Assembly: GCA_937926515.1 (NCBI GenBank)
Contig: CALAZZ010000229.1
Span: 1 to 27,667, forward strand
Length of the DNA: 27,667 nt
Source: an uncultured Bacteroidales bacterium
GTDB taxonomy: Bacteria > Bacteroidota > Bacteroidia > Bacteroidales > F082
Reading direction: 5' to 3'
A program made the translations under genes and the position numbers. Below are positions 1 to 7,152 of the stretch, in pieces (position 1 is the stretch's first letter; the number at the start of each line of letters is the position of its first letter). The notes beneath the pieces are model-generated. The model saw only the letters and a list, made by a program, of their open reading frames with translations, did no database searches and was not told the DNA's origin.

Positions 1-14
1 ATCAATAATTCTTT

Positions 15-179
15 ATGGAGAAAAAAGTGGGTGCCCAATCCGGAAAACAGGAGGTTTTTCACTCAATCAAGCCCGTCACTTTGCGAAGCAGTTTAAGGAC
101 TGTACGTTTAAAATTATGGGATGAGCATCGTAAGCGCCTGATTAGCTTCAGTGAGCTGCGAAAAAGCGCTGCGGTATAG
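15..179 (+). CDS. Possible small hypothetical protein, 54 aa
   Basis: An open frame runs from an ATG at 15 to a TAG at 177-179, ten bases short of the stop of the convergent lycopene cyclase gene. The product would be basic and rich in Lys and Arg, with a natural-looking stretch (LRTVRLKLWDEHRKRL). An in-frame stop at 6-8 means it is not simply the tail of a gene entering from the left, unless that stop is a sequencing error. I see no clear ribosome binding site and recognise no family. An overlapping minus-strand frame (59-241) is equally unrecognisable and overlaps the cyclase end. This may be noise or the remnant of a longer gene. Confidence 0.2.
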   Translation: MEKKVGAQSGKQEVFHSIKPVTLRSSLRTVRLKLWDEHRKRLISFSELRKSAAV

Positions 180-188
180 ATACCTGGT

Positions 189-896
189 TTATTCTGAAAG
201 ATTAACTGCCTTTCTTTTTGCTTTTGATTTATAACCCTCAAACAGCTGCACCGTAAGGAGCAACATGAGCAGGTTATATATGCTGTCTTCTACCGGTATG
301 GTAAGAATACGGAGGTTCAGGTTGTGAGCCGGGTTATACCATACGACCTGATCTTGAATGTATGAACCTGTAAGTATCCCATTTACAAACACAAAAGGAA
401 GAAGGGTTACAAAATAAGATAACAGAAACATACTTAGCCATGGACGTCGCTTTTTAAGGTTATAAAGCAGCAGTATGGCTGTTGCCACAAAGGTGATTGA
501 GGTGTAGAGCCTGTCGTAATGAAAAGCAGCCACAAGCAAAAGTAAAAAGCTGAGCCCAAAAAGAAACGGTCTGTGAAGATTTTTTAAAGGATCCGTTTTG
601 AGATAGGCTACAAGGCATGCATAGATGAATACACAGGCATAAGGTACCGTAAAAAAGAACATCCATTCCTCAATGGGCAGCCCTAGTAAACGACTTCCTA
701 TTAGATATTTATCATTGAATGCCCATATGTTATAATAGTTGAAGAGCGCATCCCACAAGATAAAAATCACCGCCATAAGCACAATAGCCGGAAAAAGTTG
801 TTTCCAACTTTTGTAAAAGGCGACCTTTTTGTCGAAACTCAATAAAAGAGGCAGCGAAAGAGTAAATAAATTAAGGTATAAATAGAGGTTGTTCAT
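189..896 (-). CDS. crtYcd: Lycopene cyclase, fused two-domain CarR (CrtYc/CrtYd) type
   Basis: This is an integral membrane protein of 235 residues with about six to seven hydrophobic segments. It carries the acidic signature of the heterodimeric (CrtYc/CrtYd) lycopene cyclases twice: PIEEW at about residues 74-78 and IPVED at about 200-204. The polypeptide therefore looks like the c and d subunits fused. The expected reaction is cyclisation of a psi end of lycopene or a related acyclic carotene to a beta-ionone ring in the cytoplasmic membrane. I chose the ATG at 896 because the longer frame up to 1145 adds 83 residues that only mirror the opposite reading of the upstream gene. The start lies 19 bases after the CruF-like gene, so the two are probably co-transcribed. 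The family call is strong; which end of which carotene is used is inferred. Confidence 0.82.
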   Translation of the reverse strand: MNNLYLYLNLFTLSLPLLLSFDKKVAFYKSWKQLFPAIVLMAVIFILWDALFNYYNIWAFNDKYLIGSRLLGLPIEEWMFFFTVPYACVFIYACLVAYLKTDPLKNLHRPFLFGLSFLLLLVAAFHYDRLYTSITFVATAILLLYNLKKRRPWLSMFLLSYFVTLLPFVFVNGILTGSYIQDQVVWYNPAHNLNLRILTIPVEDSIYNLLMLLLTVQLFEGYKSKAKRKAVNLSE

Positions 897-915
897 AATT
901 TGATATGATAGTTGA

Positions 916-1569
916 TCAGTGAATCGGCAGTCCTTGTTTAATGATGATGATAATGAAAAACAATGTTTGGATGCCGAGCAAATAAACTCCCACTTTATTT
1001 CGAAGCACAGGCACAAATCTGAAAGCACCAAGTAACATAAAAAACGCAATGATCCACCAGGCCAGATAATTTTGCAAAGGCACTGGCCCTGCCCCCCACT
1101 CCCAAAAGCCATAATGTATGGCAACCGGTTCGAGGAAGATATCATACAATACCATGATTGTAGCAGCTATAGCCGCTCTGGCAACTATTGTTATCTTTAA
1201 GTGATGCACTAAAGCTGCAGAAGCGAAAACCAGGAATGACCAATTCAGTCCTATGATATAAGGCACACCCCAACCGGCTGCACCCAAAATATTACCATAG
1301 CTGTATTCGCCAAAAATCAGAGCCGTTTGCACACCAATTACCTCTAATGTAAAACCTGCAATCGCACACACCATAAACCAAATCCAGTAGCGAAAATCTA
1401 TTGATTCAGCATTATAAAGCAAAACAGCCATAGCGAATATCAAATTATACACCGTGAGTTGCATTAGCCCCTCGGCACGACCAGCTATGACACTTACAAT
1501 TCCGACCAAATAAATAATTGCCACCAGGATGAGGCTGTGCAATAATCGATTACGGATAATTCTTCTCAT
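916..1569 (-). CDS. cruF: Carotenoid biosynthesis membrane protein, CruF-like 1',2'-hydratase
   Basis: This predicted polytopic membrane protein (217 residues from the ATG at 1569) belongs to the DUF422/Caroten_synth family. Its members include CruF, which adds water across the terminal double bond of acyclic psi ends of carotenoids. The supporting region is the family-like stretch GEYSYGNILGAAGWGVPYI followed by GLNWSFLVFAS, and later YDIFLEPVAIHYGFWEW. A start at 1581 adds four residues and would overlap the desaturase by 16 bases. The ATG at 1569 forms an ATGA overlap with the desaturase stop, which fits translational coupling, so I prefer it. The neighbours, a CrtD-like 3,4-desaturase and a CrtYcd-type cyclase, make a hydratase role coherent. 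Family membership is seen in the sequence; the exact substrate is inferred. Confidence 0.75.
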   Translation of the reverse strand: MRRIIRNRLLHSLILVAIIYLVGIVSVIAGRAEGLMQLTVYNLIFAMAVLLYNAESIDFRYWIWFMVCAIAGFTLEVIGVQTALIFGEYSYGNILGAAGWGVPYIIGLNWSFLVFASAALVHHLKITIVARAAIAATIMVLYDIFLEPVAIHYGFWEWGAGPVPLQNYLAWWIIAFFMLLGAFRFVPVLRNKVGVYLLGIQTLFFIIIIIKQGLPIH

Positions 1570-3032
1570 GGATTGGGGCATAATTCAGATACTATTTTTG
1601 CTGAGAGTAAACATAATGGTATTCCACCGCCCGGATGAACACTTCCACCACAAAAGTATAGCTTGCGAACACGACTGCTGTTATTGGCATGGCGCAGAAA
1701 TGCTGCAAATCTATTGTTCGAACTCGTTCCATATAATGAGCCTCCAAGCGAACTTGTTTTCATCTCAATATCTACAGGCGTGAGTGTGCTTTCACTTTCG
1801 ATGTAAGTCTGAAGCTCGGTTCCTAATACGCGGTTTAACTTTTCAATAATTATACTTCGGTATTGGGGGACAAGCTTTTCCCAGTTGTGATCCTTATTGC
1901 CCGGAACATTCAACATTACGAACCAATTTTCGCAACCCGGAGGGGCGTCGCCGGGTATTTTTTTTGATGTGATATGCACATATACGGTAGGATCCGAGGC
2001 AGGAGTACGGTTGTTAAATATTTCTTCAAACTCATTCTTATAGTCCTCACTGAAAAAAATATTATGAGGACCAAGCTCAGGGAAGGTTTTTTTCACACCC
2101 CAGTAAAATATCAATGCCGAGCTTGAGCGCTCTTGTCTGAGAATCAGTTCCGGAGCTTTCAGTTCGGGAAGCAATTTTCTATAGGTGGGCGTGATGTCCA
2201 TATTCGAAACGATGATATCAGCTTCATGCCTTCCGCTATCAGTGAGTACAGCCCGTGCCACACCACTTTCCACCACAATCCGGCTCACGCTGGTATTGTA
2301 CTTAAATTCTACACCAAGTTCAGTGGCCAGTTTTACAAGGCTTTGGGTTATCTGATGCATCCCTTTCTCAGGGAAAAAAGTCCCAATATTATGTTCCAGA
2401 TGGGGGATCACATTAAGTATGCCGGGGGCGCGGTAAGGATCGGAACCATTGTAGGTGGCATAACGATCGAAGAGTTGCACAAGCTTGGGATGAAACAACT
2501 TACGTTGATTATCCTTGTGCATGCTGGTAAAAATACCATATTTGTGAAGCTTAATCATCGCCCTGGCCACATCCTTCGAAAGCCATGTAGAGCGTTTATT
2601 GAGGGGTTTCTCCATAAAGATACGGCCAGCCGTTTCATAGATTTCTTCACTTGTTCTAAGCCTTCTGATCACATGCTTTTTGGCAACACCCAGAACCTGC
2701 TCTGCTTCGGAGGCAAATTTATCAATATCTTCCCAGGCAGTAAGCCTGGTACCATCATCCCAAAAATATCGGCAACTTTCGTTTGACCTGGTATAATTAA
2801 AGTGATCACGGGGATTTTTACCAGCCAGTTCAAATAATTCATCCACATAATGAGGCATGGTAAACAGGGATGGACCTGCATCAAAGCGGTAGCCGTCCTG
2901 GTAAATCTGTGTAAGTTTTCCGCCCGGATAACTGTTGGCTTCAAACACAATCAAGTCGTAACCTTTAAGCCTAAGCCTGATAGCCGTTGCGATGCCCGCA
3001 ACTCCGGAGCCTATAATGATTGCCTTTCCCAT
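1566..3032 (-). CDS. crtD: Carotenoid desaturase, probably 1-hydroxycarotenoid 3,4-desaturase (CrtD-like)
   Basis: This FAD-dependent desaturase of the CrtI/CrtD family is 488 residues long, normal for the family. The N-terminal dinucleotide-binding motif is visible at about residues 8-32 (IGSGVAGIATAIRLRLKGYD, then VFEA, then PGGKL). A C-terminal FAD segment contains FCGGSVHPGGGIPLCLLSAK. The stretch RFDAGPSLFTMPHYVDELF resembles what I recall of Bacteroidota CrtD proteins; Bacteroidota CrtI (phytoene desaturase) usually reads FDMGPSWYWMPD there. A CruF-like hydratase next door also favours CrtD, which desaturates the 3,4 bond of the hydrated end. Its TGA overlaps the hydratase ATG (ATGA). 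Membership in the superfamily is very safe; CrtD over CrtI is the likely but unproven choice. It lies 30 bases after the DUF2237 gene. Confidence 0.75.
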   Translation of the reverse strand: MGKAIIIGSGVAGIATAIRLRLKGYDLIVFEANSYPGGKLTQIYQDGYRFDAGPSLFTMPHYVDELFELAGKNPRDHFNYTRSNESCRYFWDDGTRLTAWEDIDKFASEAEQVLGVAKKHVIRRLRTSEEIYETAGRIFMEKPLNKRSTWLSKDVARAMIKLHKYGIFTSMHKDNQRKLFHPKLVQLFDRYATYNGSDPYRAPGILNVIPHLEHNIGTFFPEKGMHQITQSLVKLATELGVEFKYNTSVSRIVVESGVARAVLTDSGRHEADIIVSNMDITPTYRKLLPELKAPELILRQERSSSALIFYWGVKKTFPELGPHNIFFSEDYKNEFEEIFNNRTPASDPTVYVHITSKKIPGDAPPGCENWFVMLNVPGNKDHNWEKLVPQYRSIIIEKLNRVLGTELQTYIESESTLTPVDIEMKTSSLGGSLYGTSSNNRFAAFLRHANNSSRVRKLYFCGGSVHPGGGIPLCLLSAKIVSELCPNP

Positions 3033-3062
3033 TACCTATAATGAACTATATCTTTATGAATA

Positions 3063-3425
3063 TCATTTCTTCCAGGCAAACTTTACCAGTGTTTCAAGGT
3101 CAATGAATTCTAATGTTTTCTCATTGGTTGCTTCCAATATAACTTTTGGAGCCTTGTCATTTTGATAGGCCTCAAGCCATCGTGAAGCGCAAACACACCA
3201 GCGATCTCCCGGCTTAAGTCCGGGAAAATTTAACTCGGGATGGGGCGTAGAGAGATCATTGCCTGTTTGCTTGGAAAACAAAAGGAAGTCTTCTGTTACG
3301 ACAGCACATACGGAATGAACCCCAATGTCATCAGCACCTGTATCACAACTGCCTGTTCTATAGTATCCTGTATAAGGATTGGTATTGCATGGAATTAATT
3401 CTTCGCCAAATACATTTTTGCTCAT
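3063..3425 (-). CDS. DUF2237 family protein
   Basis: This small protein of 120 residues matches the DUF2237 family along its whole length. It shows the conserved blocks NVFGEELIPCNTNPYTGYYR, HSVCAVVTEDFLLFSK, GNDLSTPHPE and LKPGDRWCVCASRWLEAY. Several cysteines are conserved (the CNT, SCDTG, VCAV and CVCAS regions), which suggests metal binding or a redox role, but the family has no established function that I know of. It has no signal peptide and is probably cytoplasmic. It is the first gene before the carotenoid module on the same strand, with only 30 bases between, so it may be read together with crtD. Family assignment is confident; the function is unknown. Confidence 0.85.
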   Translation of the reverse strand: MSKNVFGEELIPCNTNPYTGYYRTGSCDTGADDIGVHSVCAVVTEDFLLFSKQTGNDLSTPHPELNFPGLKPGDRWCVCASRWLEAYQNDKAPKVILEATNEKTLEFIDLETLVKFAWKK

Positions 3426-3515
3426 GCTGCTTCTTTTGGATATATAACAAAAATCCCTGCTGTTGGTTTGATCAAGACCTGAAATTAATTAATCAACAGT
3501 ATATCTATCGCAATA

Positions 3516-4871
3516 TCAGAAGGTCAGCGTAAACACCGTGCCCTCGTCTTGCTTTGATTTAAATGAAATGGCACCTTTATGCATTTGCATAATTTGACGT
3601 GACAGGCTGAGGCCAATGCCTGATCCCTCTTTTTTGCTGGTAAAGAAAGGCATGAAGATCTTATCCATCAGGTCTTGCTTGATGCCATGTCCATTATCGG
3701 CAAAATCAATGGTGATGCGGTTATTTAGGTTAGTCGAAGCGGTAATCATGATTTTCGGATCAGGTCTGTCTTTTACGGCATCAATGGCATTGAGCATCAA
3801 ATTGATCACAACCTGATCAATCAAATCCGGGTCGGCGAGCAATTTCAGATCTTCAGGAAAAATCTTACATACACAATTAATGTTTCGCATTTCAAGCTTT
3901 GGTTTGAGCAGGTCCTGTGCCCGGTCGAACATCTCTTTCACCTCAAAATACCTGAAATTGGGTTTTGGTATACGCGTCAGGTTGCGGTATATCTCCACGA
4001 AATTAAGCAACCCGCGGCTACGGCTCTCAATAGTTGCCATGGCGCTGACAATGCTTTCAAGGTCTTCTTCGGTTAATTCCTGAAAATTAAGTTTTCCGGT
4101 TTCAGTATCCACGAGCATCTCTTGAATTGTTGCTGCAAGTGAACTAATCGGTGTTATCGAGTTCATAATCTCGTGTGTGAGCACCCTGATCAATTTCTGC
4201 CAGCTTTCAATTTCTTTTTCTTCAAGCTCGGGATGAATATTCTGAATCGACACAAGTACATATTCTTCGCCACGCATTCTAAACTCAGTGGCACTGATCG
4301 ATAGTTGAATGAGCTCGTCCTCGAGGAATACTTTTATGAGTGATTTTTCCCCGGCTTTCATCTTCAGCAACAATTCAGGTAGCTCTTCTTTGACCTGGTA
4401 TAGCTCTTGAATATTGCGCAGATGATTGATTCTTAGTAATTTCTTGATTGCATTATTGAATACATCCACCTTCCCATCGCGTCGATATACGATGATTCCA
4501 ATGCGCACATGTTGTACAACGGTCAGCAGGTAATTAAAATGTTCTTCCTTCTCTGCACGATTCTTTTTGAACTCATGTATAACCTGGTTAAAAGCTATAT
4601 TTAATTCCTCAAAGCTTCGACCAAAACCTTTCTCAGAAAAGGAAGTTGAAAAATCGGCATGGCGTATGCTATGCATGAATTTTGCCAGCTTCCTGTTGGT
4701 ACGTTCAGTGTAAAAAATGAGTGAAATGATTTGTAAGACAATGAGTACTGCAACAATGATGCTGCTAACGCTATAATGATGCTTATCAAATAAAAATGTA
4801 AACAACATCATGGTGATTCCGAGCAGAATCACCCTAATGATTACCTGCACCCTGAAATGTTTATATACCAT
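3516..4871 (-). CDS. NtrY-like sensor histidine kinase
   Basis: This membrane histidine kinase has 451 residues from the ATG at 4871. Two transmembrane helices lie at about 10-28 and 35-54 with almost no periplasmic loop, so the signal is likely sensed in or below the membrane. A linker and a PAS-like region (about 80-215) follow. The dimerisation box reads LIRVLTHEIMNSITP with the phospho-accepting His at about 233. The ATPase domain shows NLMLNAIDA (N box), DNGHGI (G1) and GSGIGLSLS (G2). The overall plan is that of NtrY-type kinases of Bacteroidota. A longer start at 4928 would overlap the upstream regulator by 68 bases; the ATG at 4871 overlaps by 11. The gene directly follows its sigma-54-type response regulator, so the two form a two-component pair. 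The signal is not readable from the sequence. Confidence 0.88.
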   Translation of the reverse strand: MVYKHFRVQVIIRVILLGITMMLFTFLFDKHHYSVSSIIVAVLIVLQIISLIFYTERTNRKLAKFMHSIRHADFSTSFSEKGFGRSFEELNIAFNQVIHEFKKNRAEKEEHFNYLLTVVQHVRIGIIVYRRDGKVDVFNNAIKKLLRINHLRNIQELYQVKEELPELLLKMKAGEKSLIKVFLEDELIQLSISATEFRMRGEEYVLVSIQNIHPELEEKEIESWQKLIRVLTHEIMNSITPISSLAATIQEMLVDTETGKLNFQELTEEDLESIVSAMATIESRSRGLLNFVEIYRNLTRIPKPNFRYFEVKEMFDRAQDLLKPKLEMRNINCVCKIFPEDLKLLADPDLIDQVVINLMLNAIDAVKDRPDPKIMITASTNLNNRITIDFADNGHGIKQDLMDKIFMPFFTSKKEGSGIGLSLSRQIMQMHKGAISFKSKQDEGTVFTLTF

Positions 4872-6243
4872 ATTTTTCCATTCTGCGATAAAGTGATGCA
4901 CGTGTAAGTCCCAGCTCTTTGGCTGCACGGCTTATGTTACCACCATGCTTATCCACAACCTTACGAATTAACATTTTTTCTGTTTCTTCCAAATTCATGT
5001 TTGCCGGCAGTACTTCTTTTGGTTCTTGCTGTTCAGGTCCTTCCGAGAGGAAAAAATCATGTGGTTCCAACATATTACCCTCACCCATGATTACGGCGCG
5101 TTCCACGGCATGTTGCAATTCACGGATATTACCTGGCCAATGATGCACATGCAAACGTTTCAAAGTACTGGCATTCAACCTCTTTTTCTGAATCTTATAT
5201 TTTTTGCAATATAGTTCCAGGAAGTGCTCAACTAGCGGCTCAATATCCTCAATACGCTCACGCAAAGGTGGAAGTTTGATTTCAACCGTATTGATCCGAT
5301 ACAACAAATCCTGTCTGAATTTACCCTCGTTCACCATTTGATAGAGGGGCATATTGGTTGCACAAACCAATCGAACATCAATGGGTATCTCTTTACTTGA
5401 GCCCAATCGTACAACCTTTCGATTCTGCAACACACTTAAGAGCTTGGACTGCAGGCTGTGTGTCAGGTTTCCTATTTCATCCAGAAAGATGGTTCCCTTG
5501 TGTGCGACCTCAAACCGGCCTGCACGGTCTTCTTTAGCATCAGTGAATGCACCCTTTTTGTAACCGAACAGCTCGCTCTCAAACAGGCTTTCGGTAATTG
5601 CTCCGAGGTCAACACTTACAAACACCTCACCTGCCCTTTTGGAAGCCCGGTGAATAGCACGTGCAATGACTTCTTTTCCAGTTCCGTTCTCACCTAAAAT
5701 GAGTATGTTCGCATCGGTTACCGCTACTTTATCAACAATCTGAAGTACCTTATTCATGGCCGGGCTGTTGCCGATTATGTTGCTGTAGGCATGATCCTGA
5801 TCAGCCATCAGCACTTGTTGTCTGCCTTTCAGGCTTTGCAACTCCACCTTTGACCGACGCACTTCGAGTGTAGCACTTATAGTTGCAAGCAGTTTCTTGT
5901 TCTCCCAGGGTTTAAGCAAAAAGTTGGTTGCCCCTTCTTTGATGCCTTGCACCGCCAGCTCAATATCTCCATATCCGGTAATAAATATCACAGCGGCAGC
6001 CGGATCAAGTTCAAGGATTTTGTTCATCCAATAAAAACCTTCCTGTCCACTGGTTGCATCACGAGAGAAATTCATATCAAGCAAAATAAGATCATAATTC
6101 TCAACCTTCAGCAAATCAGGAATGTTTTCGGGATTCTTTTCGGTATGTACAATGTCAATGTGCTGTCGCAGAAACAACCGGGCAGCCAATAGCACATCGG
6201 CATCATCATCCACAATTAAAATTTTGGCATTGATTTTTTCCAT
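4861..6243 (-). CDS. Sigma-54-dependent response regulator, NtrC/AtoC type
   Basis: This protein of 460 residues has the standard three-part plan. The receiver (1 to about 122) has acidic residues at D12-D14, the phospho-accepting Asp at about D56 and Lys at about K111 (FLLKPW). The AAA+ domain (about 150-385) has Walker A GENGTGKE (184-191), the sigma-54 contact loop GAFTDA (231-236) and Walker B IFLDEIG. A C-terminal Fis-type helix-turn-helix (NISRAAKELGLTRASLYRRM) ends the protein. It should bind upstream activator sites and open RpoN promoters when phosphorylated by the kinase encoded next. The contact loop has Asp where the enterobacterial consensus GAFTGA has Gly; I recall this variant as common in Bacteroidota regulators. 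The target genes cannot be named from here. Confidence 0.92.
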   Translation of the reverse strand: MEKINAKILIVDDDADVLLAARLFLRQHIDIVHTEKNPENIPDLLKVENYDLILLDMNFSRDATSGQEGFYWMNKILELDPAAAVIFITGYGDIELAVQGIKEGATNFLLKPWENKKLLATISATLEVRRSKVELQSLKGRQQVLMADQDHAYSNIIGNSPAMNKVLQIVDKVAVTDANILILGENGTGKEVIARAIHRASKRAGEVFVSVDLGAITESLFESELFGYKKGAFTDAKEDRAGRFEVAHKGTIFLDEIGNLTHSLQSKLLSVLQNRKVVRLGSSKEIPIDVRLVCATNMPLYQMVNEGKFRQDLLYRINTVEIKLPPLRERIEDIEPLVEHFLELYCKKYKIQKKRLNASTLKRLHVHHWPGNIRELQHAVERAVIMGEGNMLEPHDFFLSEGPEQQEPKEVLPANMNLEETEKMLIRKVVDKHGGNISRAAKELGLTRASLYRRMEKYGI

Positions 6244-6359
6244 GATCGTTTGAACTAATATGATTTAAACAATTGATCTGATACTCATTCGATAAGCTTA
6301 TTTATTTGATAAAAACAAATTTTGGCCATATCAGCGCTCGTATAATTGAATTCCTGGTC

Positions 6360-6389
6360 CAAATGTAAAATTAGGTATTTCAATCACAA
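6360..6389 (-). promoter_or_regulatory. Putative Bacteroidota-type promoter for the two-component operon
   Basis: On the minus strand TACATTTG (6367 down to 6360) matches the TAnnTTTG -7 box of the phylum. A TTG (6389-6387) lies 19 bases upstream, the spacing expected for the -33 element. Transcription would start near 6354, about 110 bases before the regulator ATG at 6243. The rest of the 228-base gap (6244-6471) shows nothing else I can name. Confidence 0.35.
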
Positions 6390-6471
6390 GATTACAAAAA
6401 ATATGGACGGATTCGAACAGTTAAAGTTACATCATCAGAACAATTTCCTAATAAAACAATATATTCTTCTG

Positions 6472-7152
6472 TCATAAAAGGTGTTTCATTGCTTCTCGCC
6501 GGCTAAGTCCAGATAGAGGAGTATGTTCCACAAATGATTTAACCTCCTGCGGATTGGTTTTTGCATATTCACGTAGAGCCCATCCTATTGCTTTTCGTAT
6601 GAAAAATTCCTTTTCAGAAGCAAGCTGAGTAGCCAAATTAAACAGTAAATACTTGTCTGTCCGGCTTTTGTATTTAAGTTGAAATAAAAGACAAGTGCGA
6701 TGAAGCCAAAAATTTGAGGAGTTCATCCATTTGGTGATATAGTTGTCGCGCAATTGAGGAAACATTTTAAAATGCTCGCCAATTAATTTGGGAGCAATAT
6801 AATCAACTGTATCCCACCAAGATTTATTTATAACCATCCATTCAAAAAGCTGAATGACCTCCTCAGGTAACTTTTTTCGAACACGAAAAAGCAATTCCAT
6901 CGCAGCATATTGAAACTCGCGCTGCGGCTGAATCCATGCATCATGAATTATTGGTATTAGGTTGTCTGATTCGGGTAAGCCATGTGATTTAATAAATGAC
7001 GCAAGCATCAATCTTCTGTCGGGTGCTTTAATCCCATAAAACTGACTTTGATGTTTCATATAAGCTGCGGCCCCATGTGCAACTTCTGGATCAGCTGACT
7101 TTTCAAATGCTTGCTTTAATGGAGCCCAATAGGGATGAGTGGCATTACTCAT
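6472..7152 (-). CDS. DNA alkylation repair protein, AlkD-type DNA glycosylase
   Basis: This helical HEAT-like repeat protein (226 residues) excises positively charged alkylated bases such as 3-methyladenine and 7-methylguanine. The residues around the lesion in Bacillus cereus AlkD (Trp109, Asp113, Arg148, Trp187) have counterparts here with exactly the same spacing: W113, D117 (SWWDTVD), R152 and W191 (IRKAIGWALREY). This makes an active enzyme likely. The protein is cytoplasmic, with no signal sequence. Its ATG overlaps the TGA of the secreted M1 peptidase gene (ATGA), so it is probably translated by coupling from that mRNA; no separate promoter is evident. It ends in a 228-base gap before the two-component operon. 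Confidence 0.88.
   Translation of the reverse strand: MSNATHPYWAPLKQAFEKSADPEVAHGAAAYMKHQSQFYGIKAPDRRLMLASFIKSHGLPESDNLIPIIHDAWIQPQREFQYAAMELLFRVRKKLPEEVIQLFEWMVINKSWWDTVDYIAPKLIGEHFKMFPQLRDNYITKWMNSSNFWLHRTCLLFQLKYKSRTDKYLLFNLATQLASEKEFFIRKAIGWALREYAKTNPQEVKSFVEHTPLSGLSRREAMKHLL

Noticed and set aside
897..1145. N-terminal extension of the lycopene cyclase by 83 residues
   Set aside because: The extension overlaps the hydratase coding region in another frame, and the membrane protein begins naturally at the ATG at 896.
2133..2786. Plus-strand open frame of 217 codons
   Set aside because: It lies wholly antisense to the desaturase gene, whose protein sequence is clearly real. The predicted product has no family-like blocks.
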